From positions 1 through 21,509 of the forward strand of contig JABVXV010000609.1 of NCBI GenBank assembly GCA_013365325.1: a stretch of 21,509 bases of DNA, read 5' to 3'. This DNA comes from Dipetalonema caudispina (lineage: Eukaryota; Nematoda; Chromadorea; Rhabditida; Onchocercidae). The position numbers and the translations under genes are program-made. Positions 1-11,725 of this stretch are shown one piece after another. Numbering within the stretch: the first letter of the stretch is position 1; each line of letters begins with the position of its first letter. Under the pieces are notes generated by a model. It saw nothing but the letters and a program-made list of their open reading frames with translations. It was not told where the DNA came from and made no database searches.

Positions 1-1185
1 CATTAAGAAAAGGATTAGTAATTTTCTTTCCCTTAGACAAATACACTCTTTGAAAATATTGATGACACAAAGTCTGAGCCATTATTGTAGCACTATTGTT
101 ACTACTTTTAAGAAAGCAACAGAATTTAGATTTGAAGTTAACAGAAGGTAAAATCTGATTTACTTTTTTTTTAGGATTTGCACCATCTTCATACTTCAGT
201 CCCTACTTTTAACTAATTACACTTTCATTTAATAAATGAACAGTCAGACTCCATTTGATTGTTTTATAAATGATGATAGCAAACATGACAATACATTTAT
301 TTGAATTTACATCTAAAATTTGTCAACGAAATATGAATACCAGCTTAGCGTTCCAGAAGACTAATTCATCAAACATGCTTTTTGAAGTTAAAAAAAATGA
401 CAACTGATACAATTTTTAAAAAAAGATTCAACTATTAATATTAAGTCTCTGAGCATTTGACATGGTTATTTTAATGGAAGAAATCGTTCATTATTATCAA
501 GTAATATTTATGTGCAACACTTTAGCATACAGCAAAAAATTCCATTGCATCCATGATATCGTCCCTATTGGTTTCATTAAACGTCATAAAAACAATTCAA
601 ACACAAATATTTTAATCGTCGTTATCAATCAATAATCATCGTACTAACATGGAAATCAGTGCGAAAGTCAATAATGATGAGCAATGATATTGATAACAAT
701 AATATTTCTCGGTAAATTTTAAGTAGTGTTAATGACAGCCAAACTAACAAAGTTCTTTTTAGTACGGAAATGAATATTATTTGGTAAAGAGAGAACGATC
801 ACGCTATTTCACAAGATCAGTACTAATGTAAAATACAGCTGTCATTAAAGAATTTTAAAGATAACAGTTGCTAAATTTTTTGGAAAGAACAACGTAACAA
901 AATTATCAACAAATAATTTGTGAAACTACCGAAAAAATAATATAATTTAATTAAAGCAATATATACCACTCACAACTAGTCTTAGTAATAACTGAACAAG
1001 GCAAAGAAGTACGCTTCATTGCGTCTTTTCTCTCTCGCTCTCTGTTTGGGCACTCGATTGATAATTGGCTAGGCTTCATGAATCGATTTTTAAGCCTGAT
1101 GGATTATCTCTTTTGATTTATATACATTCTTTTCACAGAAAGTTCCCAAAATCATACATTAATATAACCACAAATTCCAAGCAAT
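1..1185. other. 3' flank of the TBC gene, no confident gene
   Basis: AT-rich sequence after the TAA at 1186. No close AATAAA is seen on the minus strand; the variant AATGAA occurs at 1020-1015, about 165 bases past the stop, and is a possible poly(A) signal. A pyrimidine-rich CT stretch is at 1023-1046 on the plus strand. The only coding-like sequence is the short minus-strand ORF at 522-587. Confidence 0.5.
522..587 (-). CDS. Weak 21-codon ORF or possible first exon of a gene to the left
   Basis: Reads MTFNETNRDDIMDAMEFFAVC then TAA, with an in-frame stop just upstream of the ATG. The composition looks more protein-like than the surrounding AT-rich sequence. After the codon for the last Ala there is a GTATGC donor, so it could be a first exon of a minus-strand gene running off the left edge. 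No family is recognised and 21 codons can occur by chance. Confidence 0.2.
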   Translation of the reverse strand: MTFNETNRDDIMDAMEFFAVC

Positions 1186-4100
1186 TTAAACAGCAGTAGG
1201 TGCTCTACTCTTCGAAAAAACATCAGCTTGTACATCACTTTCTCTCGCCGATGTGCCTCGTAGCAAATCATCTGCAACAAATTTTTTTTTTTTTTTTACC
1301 ATAAACAAACAATAGCTTAAGCACATCAACATTCTTCGTTTGTTTATTTAAATTTCAAACCAGAAATCGAAATTCCACAGCGCCTTAACTTGAATTTTAC
1401 AGATTCCGAATTTTTAACGTTGATTCCTCCGTTTATACTACTCCAACAACTCCTAGCATCTATGGCGTAAACTATGACGCACTGTATAATGGAATAAAAC
1501 TTACCAACTTAAATTATCTCATTCTTCATTACGGAGAATAAAAATGAAAATAAGTAATAAGGGAATAATAAAGGTATGAAAACAAAAATTTAATACAATT
1601 AATAAAAGTATAAGCAGAATAGCAACGATATAACGGCAACAGAAATATTCAAGTAAGACAATGAGAATAAAATGAAGATAATGTGACTTCGAACAGAACA
1701 TATTTAATTTAAATCTTGCAAAAATACTGAAAGGAAAAAATTCCCGAGGTTTCAAAAATTTTTTCTGTGATATTTGATAGTATAACGGATAAGATTGAAA
1801 CAAAATGGCAATAAAGGCCTGAAACAAATGATGAATGGAAGGTAAAACAAAAAACTGAAAGAAAAAACAGAAACCAATTACCCACGAATTCGCTCAAGCT
1901 TTTGCTCATTTTCATGTTGCATACATTTAAAAGAAGAGTTGTTGCTTGTTGCTTGCCAACATTATACGGGCTTTTAACTATGCCATTTGTCATGACAGAT
2001 TTGCATGATCCTCCTCCGCAATGTCCTGTAAATTATAATATGGACAAGCGATAATGTTTCCAAAAATAAATTAAATTAATTATTCCCTATAATTATCGAG
2101 TAATAATTGCTTCATATAGAAATAATTTGGATTTCGGACCAGAAAATCCAAAAAATACACGTTATAGAACAGGGTCAAAAAACCAATACTGTTTGCTTGT
2201 CTGCTATTAAGATCAGTGAATTAACTAAATAAAAAGAAATAACAAAACAGTACGCAGGCGCTTAATGAGATTAGTTAAAAAACAGCTCAAGAGACTGGTA
2301 AAACTGGAAAAGTAGAATATCTTACGGATAGACGGTTCTCCATTTCGATGTAATGTGTCCATTTGGGATGATAACAAACCAGACTTCCCACAACCATCGG
2401 CCATTACAGCCGCTTGAGCTATGCGTTCACTGACATCGGAATGAATCTGGAATTAAATATATCAAAATTTCTTCAACTTTTCTTAATTGAAGAAGAAATT
2501 ACTTCAATTGATCTGGATTACATGCAATTTCATAGCTTCATGAGCAGTATCAGTTTTATAAAAACTGAAACAATGAAATGAATAGACCATCCACAAAATG
2601 ACTATAAAATTAAAAGTTTAACGAATATGCGATTGAACACTACCGCTAAAATAGAACTTGGAAAGATAAATGTAACCTCTCATAAAAATTATACCTGCTG
2701 AAAAGAACGCTTTTTCCCGTTTCCGTGCTCCGAAGTTGCACCAGAGGAAGAAGAAGATTTCATAAAAGGTTCAATAGCATCGAACAATTGATTGACATTC
2801 ATTGATTCAGGCAAATGGGTAAGAAAATGGACTATAGTATCAAAATCGTTCATGTTTTCCAGCTCATACTCATATAAGTGCATGATACCTGCATTATCAC
2901 CAAAGTACAACCGGTTTGTCGTAAATTAAGAGTTTCAAGAAATTTACACACATATATTTATCAACTACTCAATCCTAATTCTTATGACAAGAAAACAGAG
3001 TTCACAAACAACTCTCGAGAGTTTGTAATCAAATAAAAAATATCTATTAATAGCCATAAAAGGACAGTTGTAGAGTCATGAAGAGTAAGTGAACTATATC
3101 TAAAAATTTGTCCCTCATCCAAATTCGCAGTATAAGGAACTAGACTATTAGGGAACGTGTAAAGTGTATAGGAATTGACAGTAAACAAAGGAAAAAATTT
3201 CAAAAATGTCTTGAGAATCTTAAACTGATTAACATTAATATAAATATTAATAGCGCCCCATAATAAAATAAATGTTCCAAATAAAAAATAAGCAATTAAC
3301 CGAGAGCTGTATTAAAGACGAACTGTTCACCATCCCGCAGAAATACATCCCAAACTCGACAGCAAACATCAAATGGTAATGATTTTGCATAAAGTGTATA
3401 CACCCTGAAAAAACTGCCAACTAGCAATCCGCATTTCAAGCCAATGTTGACTTAAAAAAACTCTTGCCGAAAGCCACCGTTGACATCAAGAAAATCGGAA
3501 AAATTGTTTTAAAATAGCAACTGGATGAGAATTTAACAATAAAGGTTTGGAATTAGTAAAAAACAATAACTTACCACTCAATTAGGTACATGTCGGGACG
3601 AACGTCCAGCACATCGAAATGACGGTGCAGTTTGGGCAGTTCCTGCTCAAAATATTGATCATACGCAATGAAATAAACGGTCATTTGAGGTTGTCGCAAT
3701 CCAAAAAATGCCAGCTTGAAAGGATTTCTTTAGAGCGGATAGCAAAATTTTTACAAAATTCTCACCGTAAATTTAGTTCTAATAGTTGGAAGTCATTTCT
3801 AGACAGTCAATAATTTGTGACTGCAAACACATGGATAAGTAAATGCACATTTAGTCACGTCATATAGCATAAAAAGTTAGAATTTTTCCGTTTTAAAATA
3901 TTCACAAAAAAAGCAAAATACCATCAGTGGTCGATTAAGTAAGTTGGCAAATGCCTGAAATGACTGATACGGTTGGTGCATTTGGAGAAGAATCATAGCG
4001 CCAAGAAAGCACATCGACTGCACATAACCAATATCCGGACGGTAGCATACATAGGCACCTAACAAATCCAAAAGCAACTCTTCATATGGTCCACCCTACA

Positions 4101-7100
4101 AAATTTACATCATTCATTAAACGACATAAGATTCCAAGACCGTGGTAATCTATTCTTGTCTCTTGTGACTACCTTTTTATCCAAGCTATAATAATTGCAA
4201 TTGCACCGCAGTTACTTCCTTGTAGGCTGGTCAAATTATATTTAGAAATAAAGAAAGAAATAAATTTTATGACCTTTCTTAACATGGCATATTTCATCAA
4301 TACCACAAGTTTTAAGCATGCTTTTAAGAAACAGAAAAATAAACCTTCTGGAAAAAACCCAAATGTGGGAAGGTTCGAGAAACATCGAGATGAATTAGCT
4401 CGAGCGTACTTTCACGCCCTATCGTTCTTTCCATATCACTCTCTGCAGGAAAACCAATTATTTAACATCTCTTTGCAAGTTATTATTGAGATGCAAAATT
4501 GAATTCAAAAAAATTTAGAATAACCTTTTGGAAGAGTGGGTGGGATGAATCGCTGATCGACATCTATAAAGTTGGTAACTGAGGAACCACTGGCAGCACA
4601 TTGTCCTGTCATAGTTGTAGCAAAAGCACGTTGCCTTGCCCGAGCAACACAAATTTCGTACAATTCTATAAAATTAATAATGCAACAAAACACAAAGACC
4701 GAATATGGCTAGCAACCTACTAGCGAACACTATGAATAACGTCCGAAGAAGCGCAGTTTGAAACATATTAGAGTTACCTCCATAACAATTCTCACCTGGT
4801 GTTAAGTTCAACTCATTACCAAGAGCCAAAGACCAAACATGACCACGGACTTTTGAGGGTATGCCACGCCACCACAAATCACGGCAGTATTTGCTTTCTT
4901 TCCTGAAAGCAAATAAGACATATTTTCTGGAACTAAAATGATGTAACCAAGAATTCTCGGGAGTTTAAACATTGGTCAGCGAACCAATGACGTGCTGGAA
5001 CGAACTAGTGAGGCATTTTCCACATAGCATTCTGACTGTGAATTAACTGAAACGACATAAACATGACTGAGGTTCTGTTTATGTAATACATATAACGTTA
5101 ATGTTCAATGCCATTTAACATACTGACGAATTTTTTAGTTCCAGAAAAAAGAGGAAATGAATTACTTATGACTCATTTTCCACCCACTTCTAGTTACGTT
5201 TCTAACACGAAGCATTAGAATTTAGGTTTTAAGTCCTAGCAACTGAGTTATCACATATTCCTTAGCAACTTTAGTTTTGTTCACACTTAAGCAAATATAT
5301 GAATCTAAAAAAAATCATCCAAAAAAGGAATTCAGAGTTCTGGTTAGTAAACCAAACTTAGACAACCGAAAACGACAATTCACTTACTTCAAAGAATTTA
5401 TGCCCACAATTGAATAACAAAATCAAAACCTCAAGCTTACGTTAAATGAACCAGTTAAAAAAACATACATATTTTCCCAACTAGGCAATATTCGGCTACA
5501 CCACACCTCAGCCGCGGCAGCTGTTTCGTCTTCTTCTTTCCGCTTCATTTCCAGCAGTTGTTGTCGTTGACGTACACGTCTCGCCTCCTGACGTTTCGTT
5601 GCTTCGATAAGTGCCAAATATTGCGCTTCATGACGTCGTTGTTCTGCTACTGATTTCGCTGGCAAAGTACTGCAATAAAGACATATTCCTGGTTTAATTT
5701 GTCCCCAACATATTTATCGAAAGTTTTAACTAACTCACTCAAATTCTACTTTTTCAGTTATAGCTCCTTTAATTCATAAGAAATCTTACTTAGGCAATAG
5801 ATTTTGATCAACAATTTGATAGATGACAGGGAAATGATAATGAATGGTGAGCATAAATGATGTTAATTTTTAAGCAAATCCTAAATGGCTAGTACAGTTA
5901 ATTCGGAGTTACTACAACATAATCAGCTAATGGATTATAATCAATAGATTACAGCTGATAGTTAAGTTCTTTTTAAAAACCCACACCTAATCATGGAGTA
6001 GATTTACTACCAGAAAACACAATACAATAACGATCGAGTAATTTCACCGATTTTATTGATGATCCTCAATCAATGTTTAACCGTAATCTTTACTTAAATT
6101 AGAACTTCATAGTACGAACTTTAAACTTAGCGAAAAGTAATAGATACAATTTAAGTCAATATCCGGCACAACCTTGGCCTATCCTCCAGAATCAAACCGG
6201 TGGTAGAGCAGCATATATCATCAGTTGCAGAACTACAGGACGCACCGGTTGTTGCAGGAACTGCACAGCTTCCATCACTATTTTTCCACTGCTTACTTCC
6301 AAATATTCGCCAAGAACTTGTGTGCTGGCCCTCTTGTTGTTTATTACGAAAAAATAATTTTCTAAAAAAGTAATTTGGAAATTAAAAAAGACCATAACCT
6401 AAACAGATCAAATCCATAAGACGAAAATAAATGTGGCCCCTCGATTATGATACAAAATTTACTGAAAATTTAAAAAATATATGTGAGTCAAATCTATATG
6501 TTAATTTCCAATCTAAGGAATCGTTCGCACCTCTTCTCTATTTTCAAGGGCTTCCAGTTCATCCTTCATGGTTGATCCATCTGTGTAAAAGACAAACCTT
6601 GTAAAAGTGCTGGATATAAGTGACAACGCATTTCGTCCAACCTTTTTACTGCGCTTCCGCGTCCTGTCGTCAAGCATGCCATCCAAATTACCGGAACTAT
6701 TGCCGTCATCGCTAACTCTGTCTTCATCATTAACGCTATCATCATCACCGTCACGAATGATCCCAGCCGATAATTCACTATGACGGTCCAGTGAACTCCG
6801 TTTCGAACTCAACGACTCACCTGCAACCATTTAAACGAGTTTTTCAAGTTGTGTTTGAAAATGCTTTACAATGGATTAATCATTATCAGCACCGACATCT
6901 GTCCGATGCAATCCCTTTCATTGAAATCAGTGCAATGAGATTTCAATATAAATTCCGAACTAAACCCTTATTACTATTCTACTTAAACTACTCGCTTGTA
7001 GGAATAAATTCATGTTATAGTCTACTTTTTATCAGCCAATAAACCGGAAAGTCACCTCGATATGTTTATAATCATTTGAATTTATTCTAACACTACCTAA

Positions 7101-7526
7101 CCTTTGTTGACATCGTATGACAGCAAAATGTCTCAGACGGAATTTTTAAGGAATACTGTAAATCAATAAAATTTATCCTTGAAATCTCTTAGAATCTAAA
7201 ATATTTTGAAATTTAAAATATGTGAAATGTGACATATATAAACTACAATACTATATATTTACGGTATGTTTACCGATTGCAGAATCAGGAGCTGTTCCAG
7301 CTGTAGCAATAACTGGAGTTGTAGTTGTTATAGCACCATCAGTAGTAACAGTCATTGAACTAGCAAGTGATAAATTATCAGAACGCTGATCACAAACTCC
7401 TTCCACATCATAATCATCTTTGAAAGAAATTGAACGTGAGAAATGGCTGGATTCGAAAGCGGATGATGGTGATTTCCTCATTTGTGATTGTAATCTATAA
7501 GCAGTTACTGGGATAGATGATTGCAT
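1186..7526 (-). CDS. TBC1D12/TBC1D14-like RabGAP, 14-exon model
   Basis: Exons, minus strand, in order: 7526-7274, 6820-6531, 6330-6173, 5669-5469, 4902-4796, 4665-4525, 4442-4345, 4095-3922, 3714-3575, 3404-3301, 2888-2695, 2446-2326, 2025-1882, 1271-1186. All junctions are GT-AG and keep frame, giving 736 residues and a TAA stop. What is seen: a disordered Ser/Thr- and acid-rich N-terminus (1-210), the TBC1D14-like string GLILEDRP followed after a junction by LPAKS, a charged coiled coil (about 240-290), then the TBC domain (about 310-590): [27 protein letters not shown] with the arginine finger near residue 406, RPDIGYVQ with the glutamine finger near 442, and [10 protein letters not shown]. 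Both catalytic fingers are present, so GAP activity is expected. In this family vertebrate members act with RAB11-type recycling endosomes and autophagy (known); the target here is inferred. The last 120 residues are low-complexity and less certain. The ATG at 7526 is the least secure point: an in-frame stop lies just upstream, but acceptor-like sites inside the exon could join upstream exons instead. Confidence 0.88.
4923..5148. repeat. 16-bp perfect inverted repeat inside a TBC intron
   Basis: TTTTCTGGAACTAAAA at 4923-4938 is the exact reverse complement of 5133-5148, with 194 bp between. Inside is a second small hairpin, CATTGGT (4970-4976) with ACCAATG (4983-4989). The layout resembles a short non-autonomous element, but no target-site duplication is clear. 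Confidence 0.55.
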
Positions 7527-8059
7527 AAATTTTCACGATTGATAAAAGTACAAAAATGTTAAATAATATAATCATATATTTCATTTCAAATGTGAATAAA
7601 AAGAGGAGAAGAGACGACTTAATATTTCAAACTTGGATTTTGTTTAGAGGCCAAATAGGACAAAAGGATGAAATAATAAGCCGAGAAATGTAAGGAAAAC
7701 GCAGAATGCTACTGACGCAGGAAATCGTTACCTTTGAAATCATATTAAATAACCAGTTTGAAGAGCGGGGAAAGGGAGTAACACAACGAGATTGAACACT
7801 TCTTTCTTTCCCGATTCCTTTTATTGTAAACAAAATATAAAGAGAAGAATTTGGTTTCCATAGAGTTTGTCCTAATAATAGTCAAATAAATTGAATGAAG
7901 CGGATGACCTATACGTCTTTAACTTCCGATAAATAGCTCTTGCCTTTTTTGATTTCGTTAAAACCAGCACAAACAATAAAAGGAATGAATCGAGCATAGA
8001 ACTCGACTGATAAATTTAAGGACAAGTTTACTGAGATGAAAATAAGGCAAGCGAAATAA
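7527..8059. other. Gap between TBC exon 1 and the upstream exon pair
   Basis: About 530 bp with no exon that connects in frame to both sides. An AATAAA on the minus strand near 7824-7819 could be a poly(A) signal for the exon ending at 8060 if that is a separate gene; otherwise the stretch is an intron. Confidence 0.4.
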
Positions 8060-10004
8060 TCACTTCAGAAAAGAACCCGGCGTAGTCAAGGATTTGTTAT
8101 TTATCCAGTGGATATTGCGATGAAAACTTGAGCGTCGAGGGTGGTGCGTCAACTGGATCTGTGTCGATTCATAAGAGGAACGGCGATGATGGCCTCGTTT
8201 GAACGATACCTTCTCGTCCGTGTGGTCACTTTCCGCTGCAAAAAAAAGAAAAGAAAAGAAAAAAAAAGGAAAGGGAAAAAGTATAAAAAACCTTGGAAAA
8301 ACTAATTAGGAACTTTGAAGCAATACTTAATACATCAATTATTTCATAAATTCGCATCTTTCATGCTCAATAGATACTTCGAATCGGGAAATCTTGATAT
8401 CTGACTGGATTTTTTGGAGTTTTACTACTCAAGGATTAAAACTGGATAAAATGTGGGAATTAAAGCAAGATAACTCGCATAATCTGGTCTCGCTATTAAT
8501 TAATTAGTTTCTTAATTATCATTTATTCAAGTATTTAATTTCTTAATGCTAATACTACTTAATCTCCTAATGCCTCAATAAAACCACACTGATTTTTATT
8601 TGCAGCAATTTACTGTAAAGCAGTATTTAGTTAATTATAAAACGTACAGTATATCACGAAAAATGTAAATTTAAATCGGTAAAGTAAACATTCATGATCA
8701 ATGTAATGTATGGAGCAGGGAAGAGATGAAACTGTAACGATATGAATAGGATAACAGAGGAATGCAATGAATTCAATGCATATTATTTTATAAAAGTTTA
8801 TTACACTATGTTTTGTATTCCCTTTTAAAAAAATGAAATTTAAAATTCCATTTTTTATCAATAATGAAAATTGATATTCAAAACGTATAAAAGTAACTGT
8901 TAAATAAGACGATTACATCTTTAATGGAAATGATAATTGATTCTACTTCCTAATGAAATTTTTGAAATGATTGATAGATGAAGAGGAAAAGTATTATAGC
9001 AAAAATTTCGTCTAGAAATTCTCAAAGCGGAGAGTCATATGTTAGCTTTATTCTAACATTTATCTTATATGCCGCTATTTTTCCAATTTTCATAGCAACA
9101 ATTCAGCGTACGATCTCTTCTTTCTGAGATAAAGAATGCTAAATATGGCTGGATTTTGGGAATATGGCTTGGTTGTGTGAAATAAATGAAACATATACAG
9201 GCAATACTGAGGATAAAAACAGCAATAGATTGAGCAAACAAGCAATATAGATTGAACGAATTGAGCCAAAAACAAATAGATAACAAAACTAAGACTAAAA
9301 TTTAAAATTAAAATTAAAAGATAAAATGGTGAATATTTAATATAAAACTGGGGAGAATAAACAAATAAAAAGGAATAAAAGTTTGTTTTAAAAAAAAGAA
9401 AAGGTGGAACGATAAGAGAAAATTAAAAAAAAAAAACTGAAATTATGTGATAACAAAAAATAATTCATATTCCATGAAAGAAATAAATACGTAAAAAAAT
9501 CAAAAACCGAATCATGACAAAAAATAATGGTTAACATTGGATATAGAAGAAACAAACAAATGAATGAAAATATGATAAATTAAAACAAAAAAAAAAAAAT
9601 AAATAAATAAATAGAAAAATGAATAAACGGAAATATATCGCAATAGAGATATTAATATTCAGTAGCAAAGATTTTTCTTTGCATCGGAAGATTTCATTCT
9701 TTTTAATGCTATTTTGACAGATAAAACAAATAGAAAATCCGATTGCGTAGTCAGATTATTAATTAAAGAATTTAACCAAGTGAAAAAAATAAAGAAAAAA
9801 AAAGATTACCACTGACAATAGCTTGCTGTAAACTCTTATCATCCGCATTATATACCAAAGGTAAATTTTCCAGTACTGTTTGTAATGGACCCGGTATTGA
9901 TAGTGCTAGTGCTTTTCCTAATTCTTCTTCTTCTTCATTCACCTTCTTTTGCTCGTCTTGTTGATATTTTTGTTTTTCCTTCTCGAATGATCGTGATGCC
10001 AGTG
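8060..10004 (-). CDS. Two spliced exons with a UIM-like motif; partial, gene identity unknown
   Basis: Exons 10004-9810 and 8235-8060 join in frame (phase 1) across a 1,574-bp intron with a GT donor at 9809 and a strong polypyrimidine-TTTGCAG acceptor at 8236. Together they read about 122 residues to a TGA at 8060. An in-frame stop and no ATG precede the first exon, and TATCAAG at its edge is a usable acceptor, so the 5' end is missing. The first exon is charged (EKEKQKYQQDEQKK) and then has EEEEELGKALALS, which fits the ubiquitin-interacting motif pattern of an acidic run, hydrophobic residue, two any, Ala, three any, Ser. The second exon is basic and Ser-rich (RRSS twice). It may be the end of its own gene, or the N-terminus of the TBC protein: donors at 8076 (phase 1) or 8066 (phase 2) could join acceptors inside 7526-7274 (before about 7508 or 7496 respectively). 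No family match is recognised beyond the motif. Confidence 0.6.
8236..9809 (-). other. Intron between the UIM-like exons
   Basis: AT-rich, no coding signal on either strand. 8240-8281 is an uninterrupted purine run on the plus strand, which is the polypyrimidine tract for the minus-strand acceptor. 9290-9620 is strikingly A-rich on the plus strand, ending in (AAAT)n at about 9598-9614. Confidence 0.55.
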
Positions 10005-10638
10005 CTTGATAAACAAGTTAATATGTAATTCATTTCGAATTAACGTTTGTTACTTCGAGTAATATATTTTATTTCAATTTTAAATTAGTAATGTAGTTCA
10101 GTAATGACATTGATTAATATTGTCATCATTTTTTTCTAACGAAGAGTTTAAGAGTTCAATCCTCCTCACAATTCATTCCAGTTGAAATAATGATAGCAAT
10201 GGCTTGCAAATTTAAAAATTTTGTTAAGCGAAAAGAAATTATCACTTAGATTGTATCAATGGTTGATTTCCATAAGATCTTAGAAGTCATACAAATTGAA
10301 TAATACAATACTACTTGATACTTCATACTAACTATGGCAATTTAACATCATGGCGAAAACGAACGATAAGCAAAAAAAAAAAAGGATAAAGCATTCTCTG
10401 ATAAAATTAAAGCTAAATGTATACGAACATAAAAGAAAGAAACAAAATAGGAAAATAAATTAAAGAATTAATGAGAGTAAAAAAAAAAATGAACAATTTA
10501 GTAATTAAACAACGACGAGAATATGTCTGCAAGTAAATGAGTAAATAAATAAATAGCATTAGCAAATATGCTCTTAGAAAAAAAAAAAAAGAAAAATGCT
10601 GTAAAGCAACACCCAACTCTCCTCTAAAGCTATGCTTC

Positions 10639-10680
10639 TCCACCCACGCACGACAACCAACAGAGCTTCCACCCACGCAC
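10639..10680. repeat. 13-bp direct repeat in a GC-rich island
   Basis: TCCACCCACGCAC occurs at 10639-10651 and again at 10668-10680. The surrounding 80 bp (10611-10690) are about 54% GC by my count, against a strongly AT-rich background, with C concentrated on the plus strand. It could be promoter or 5' untranslated sequence of the minus-strand gene. Confidence 0.5.
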
Positions 10681-11655
10681 CGCAATTAGAGCAATAAAAG
10701 AAGGCCGAATATCATCTCTCTGTAGCCATGATGCAAATTAATTGTCTCACTCTTTTAATCCTTTATAAATGATAAGATAATAATTATCGTTCAAATATTT
10801 GAATATTTAAATATCTGAATTCGAATGTTAGATATACATTATTCGGTGTGAAAATTAAATTAGCCAGAATGTGACGTACGATAAACAATTGAGAATTGGA
10901 AATATAGTATTGGGAAGAAAATATGACATTATTAGAAAATAAGTCAAGAAGGTATTGTCATATATTTTAATCAATAAAGATTTATTAGATCAGATTAATA
11001 TTCTCCTATCATTTAATTAATAAATGAGTGAACAGTTGATGCAGTGAAATTTTTTTAGGAAATATTCAACGATCAATTACAACTACGAAACATATCACAC
11101 TAAACGTATTATGACAAGCAATTCCGATAGTTGAATTCAAACAGTATGTGATTCCAGTTTATAAAATTTGTTATTGCTAAAATAGTACTGTAAATTTCAA
11201 GTTTTCTATGCCTTTACGATTACTCTATACATCAATGCTTTGCTTATTGCTGTTTCAAAATTTTGAAGAACAGGAATTTAACATCGTTTTTTTCTGATTA
11301 CTATTTCATTTTTCATTCATATTCCATCCGTTCCTCTTCTCACTTTTTTTAAGACTTTCATCAAGATCTTCGATTCTTTCTTTTTTTCCCAAATTCCTTT
11401 CTTTTTTTTTCTTAATTTTCGTTATCAACATTCGTTATCAACCGCTAACGTATCATATTTCTTACCGTAAACCGTTTCCTGTTTATAATTTCCGGCTGTA
11501 TTTTTCTTCTCCTAAAATGTCCATTATTTACTGATCAATTGAATCGATCAAACTACTAATGCAAATAATTTAAGTAGTAAAATGATATTTTCTTATGATC
11601 ATAAACATACTTTAACCAATAATTTTAACCAAAGAATTCGATTAAATTCGTTCGG

Positions 11656-11725
11656 AATTCATTCGTATCATTTCTATATCGAATATATCGGATATCATAT
11701 ATCGAATTCAATCATATCGTTTCTA
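11656..11725. repeat. Degenerate 21-bp direct repeat, 49-bp spacing
   Basis: 11656-11676 and 11705-11725 match at 18 of 21 positions (AATTCATTCGTATCATTTCTA type), flanking ATATCG-rich sequence. Confidence 0.4.

Noticed and set aside
3127..3212. Possible TBC exon reading [15 protein letters not shown] after the exon at 3404-3301
   Set aside because: No AG acceptor gives the needed phase, and the exon at 2888-2695 ([16 protein letters not shown]) joins in frame and matches the family C-terminus.
4269..4502. Plus-strand 77-codon frame
   Set aside because: It is antisense to the TBC exon 4442-4345 that carries the arginine finger.
7732..7817. Candidate minus-strand exon reading GKERSVQSRCVTPFPRSSNW
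   Set aside because: Donor is good but the acceptor is weak, and its end phase does not connect to the TBC exon at 7526-7274 without a stop.
9065..9286. 73-codon hydrophobic minus-strand frame resembling a membrane segment
   Set aside because: Hydrophobicity follows from T-rich codons on this strand; no start context, splice sites or family signature.
10413..10685. 90-codon minus-strand frame
   Set aside because: Begins at TTG, then runs into poly-Phe from an A-tract and hydrophobic low-complexity sequence; only the GC-rich 5' part is of interest and is listed as a repeat.
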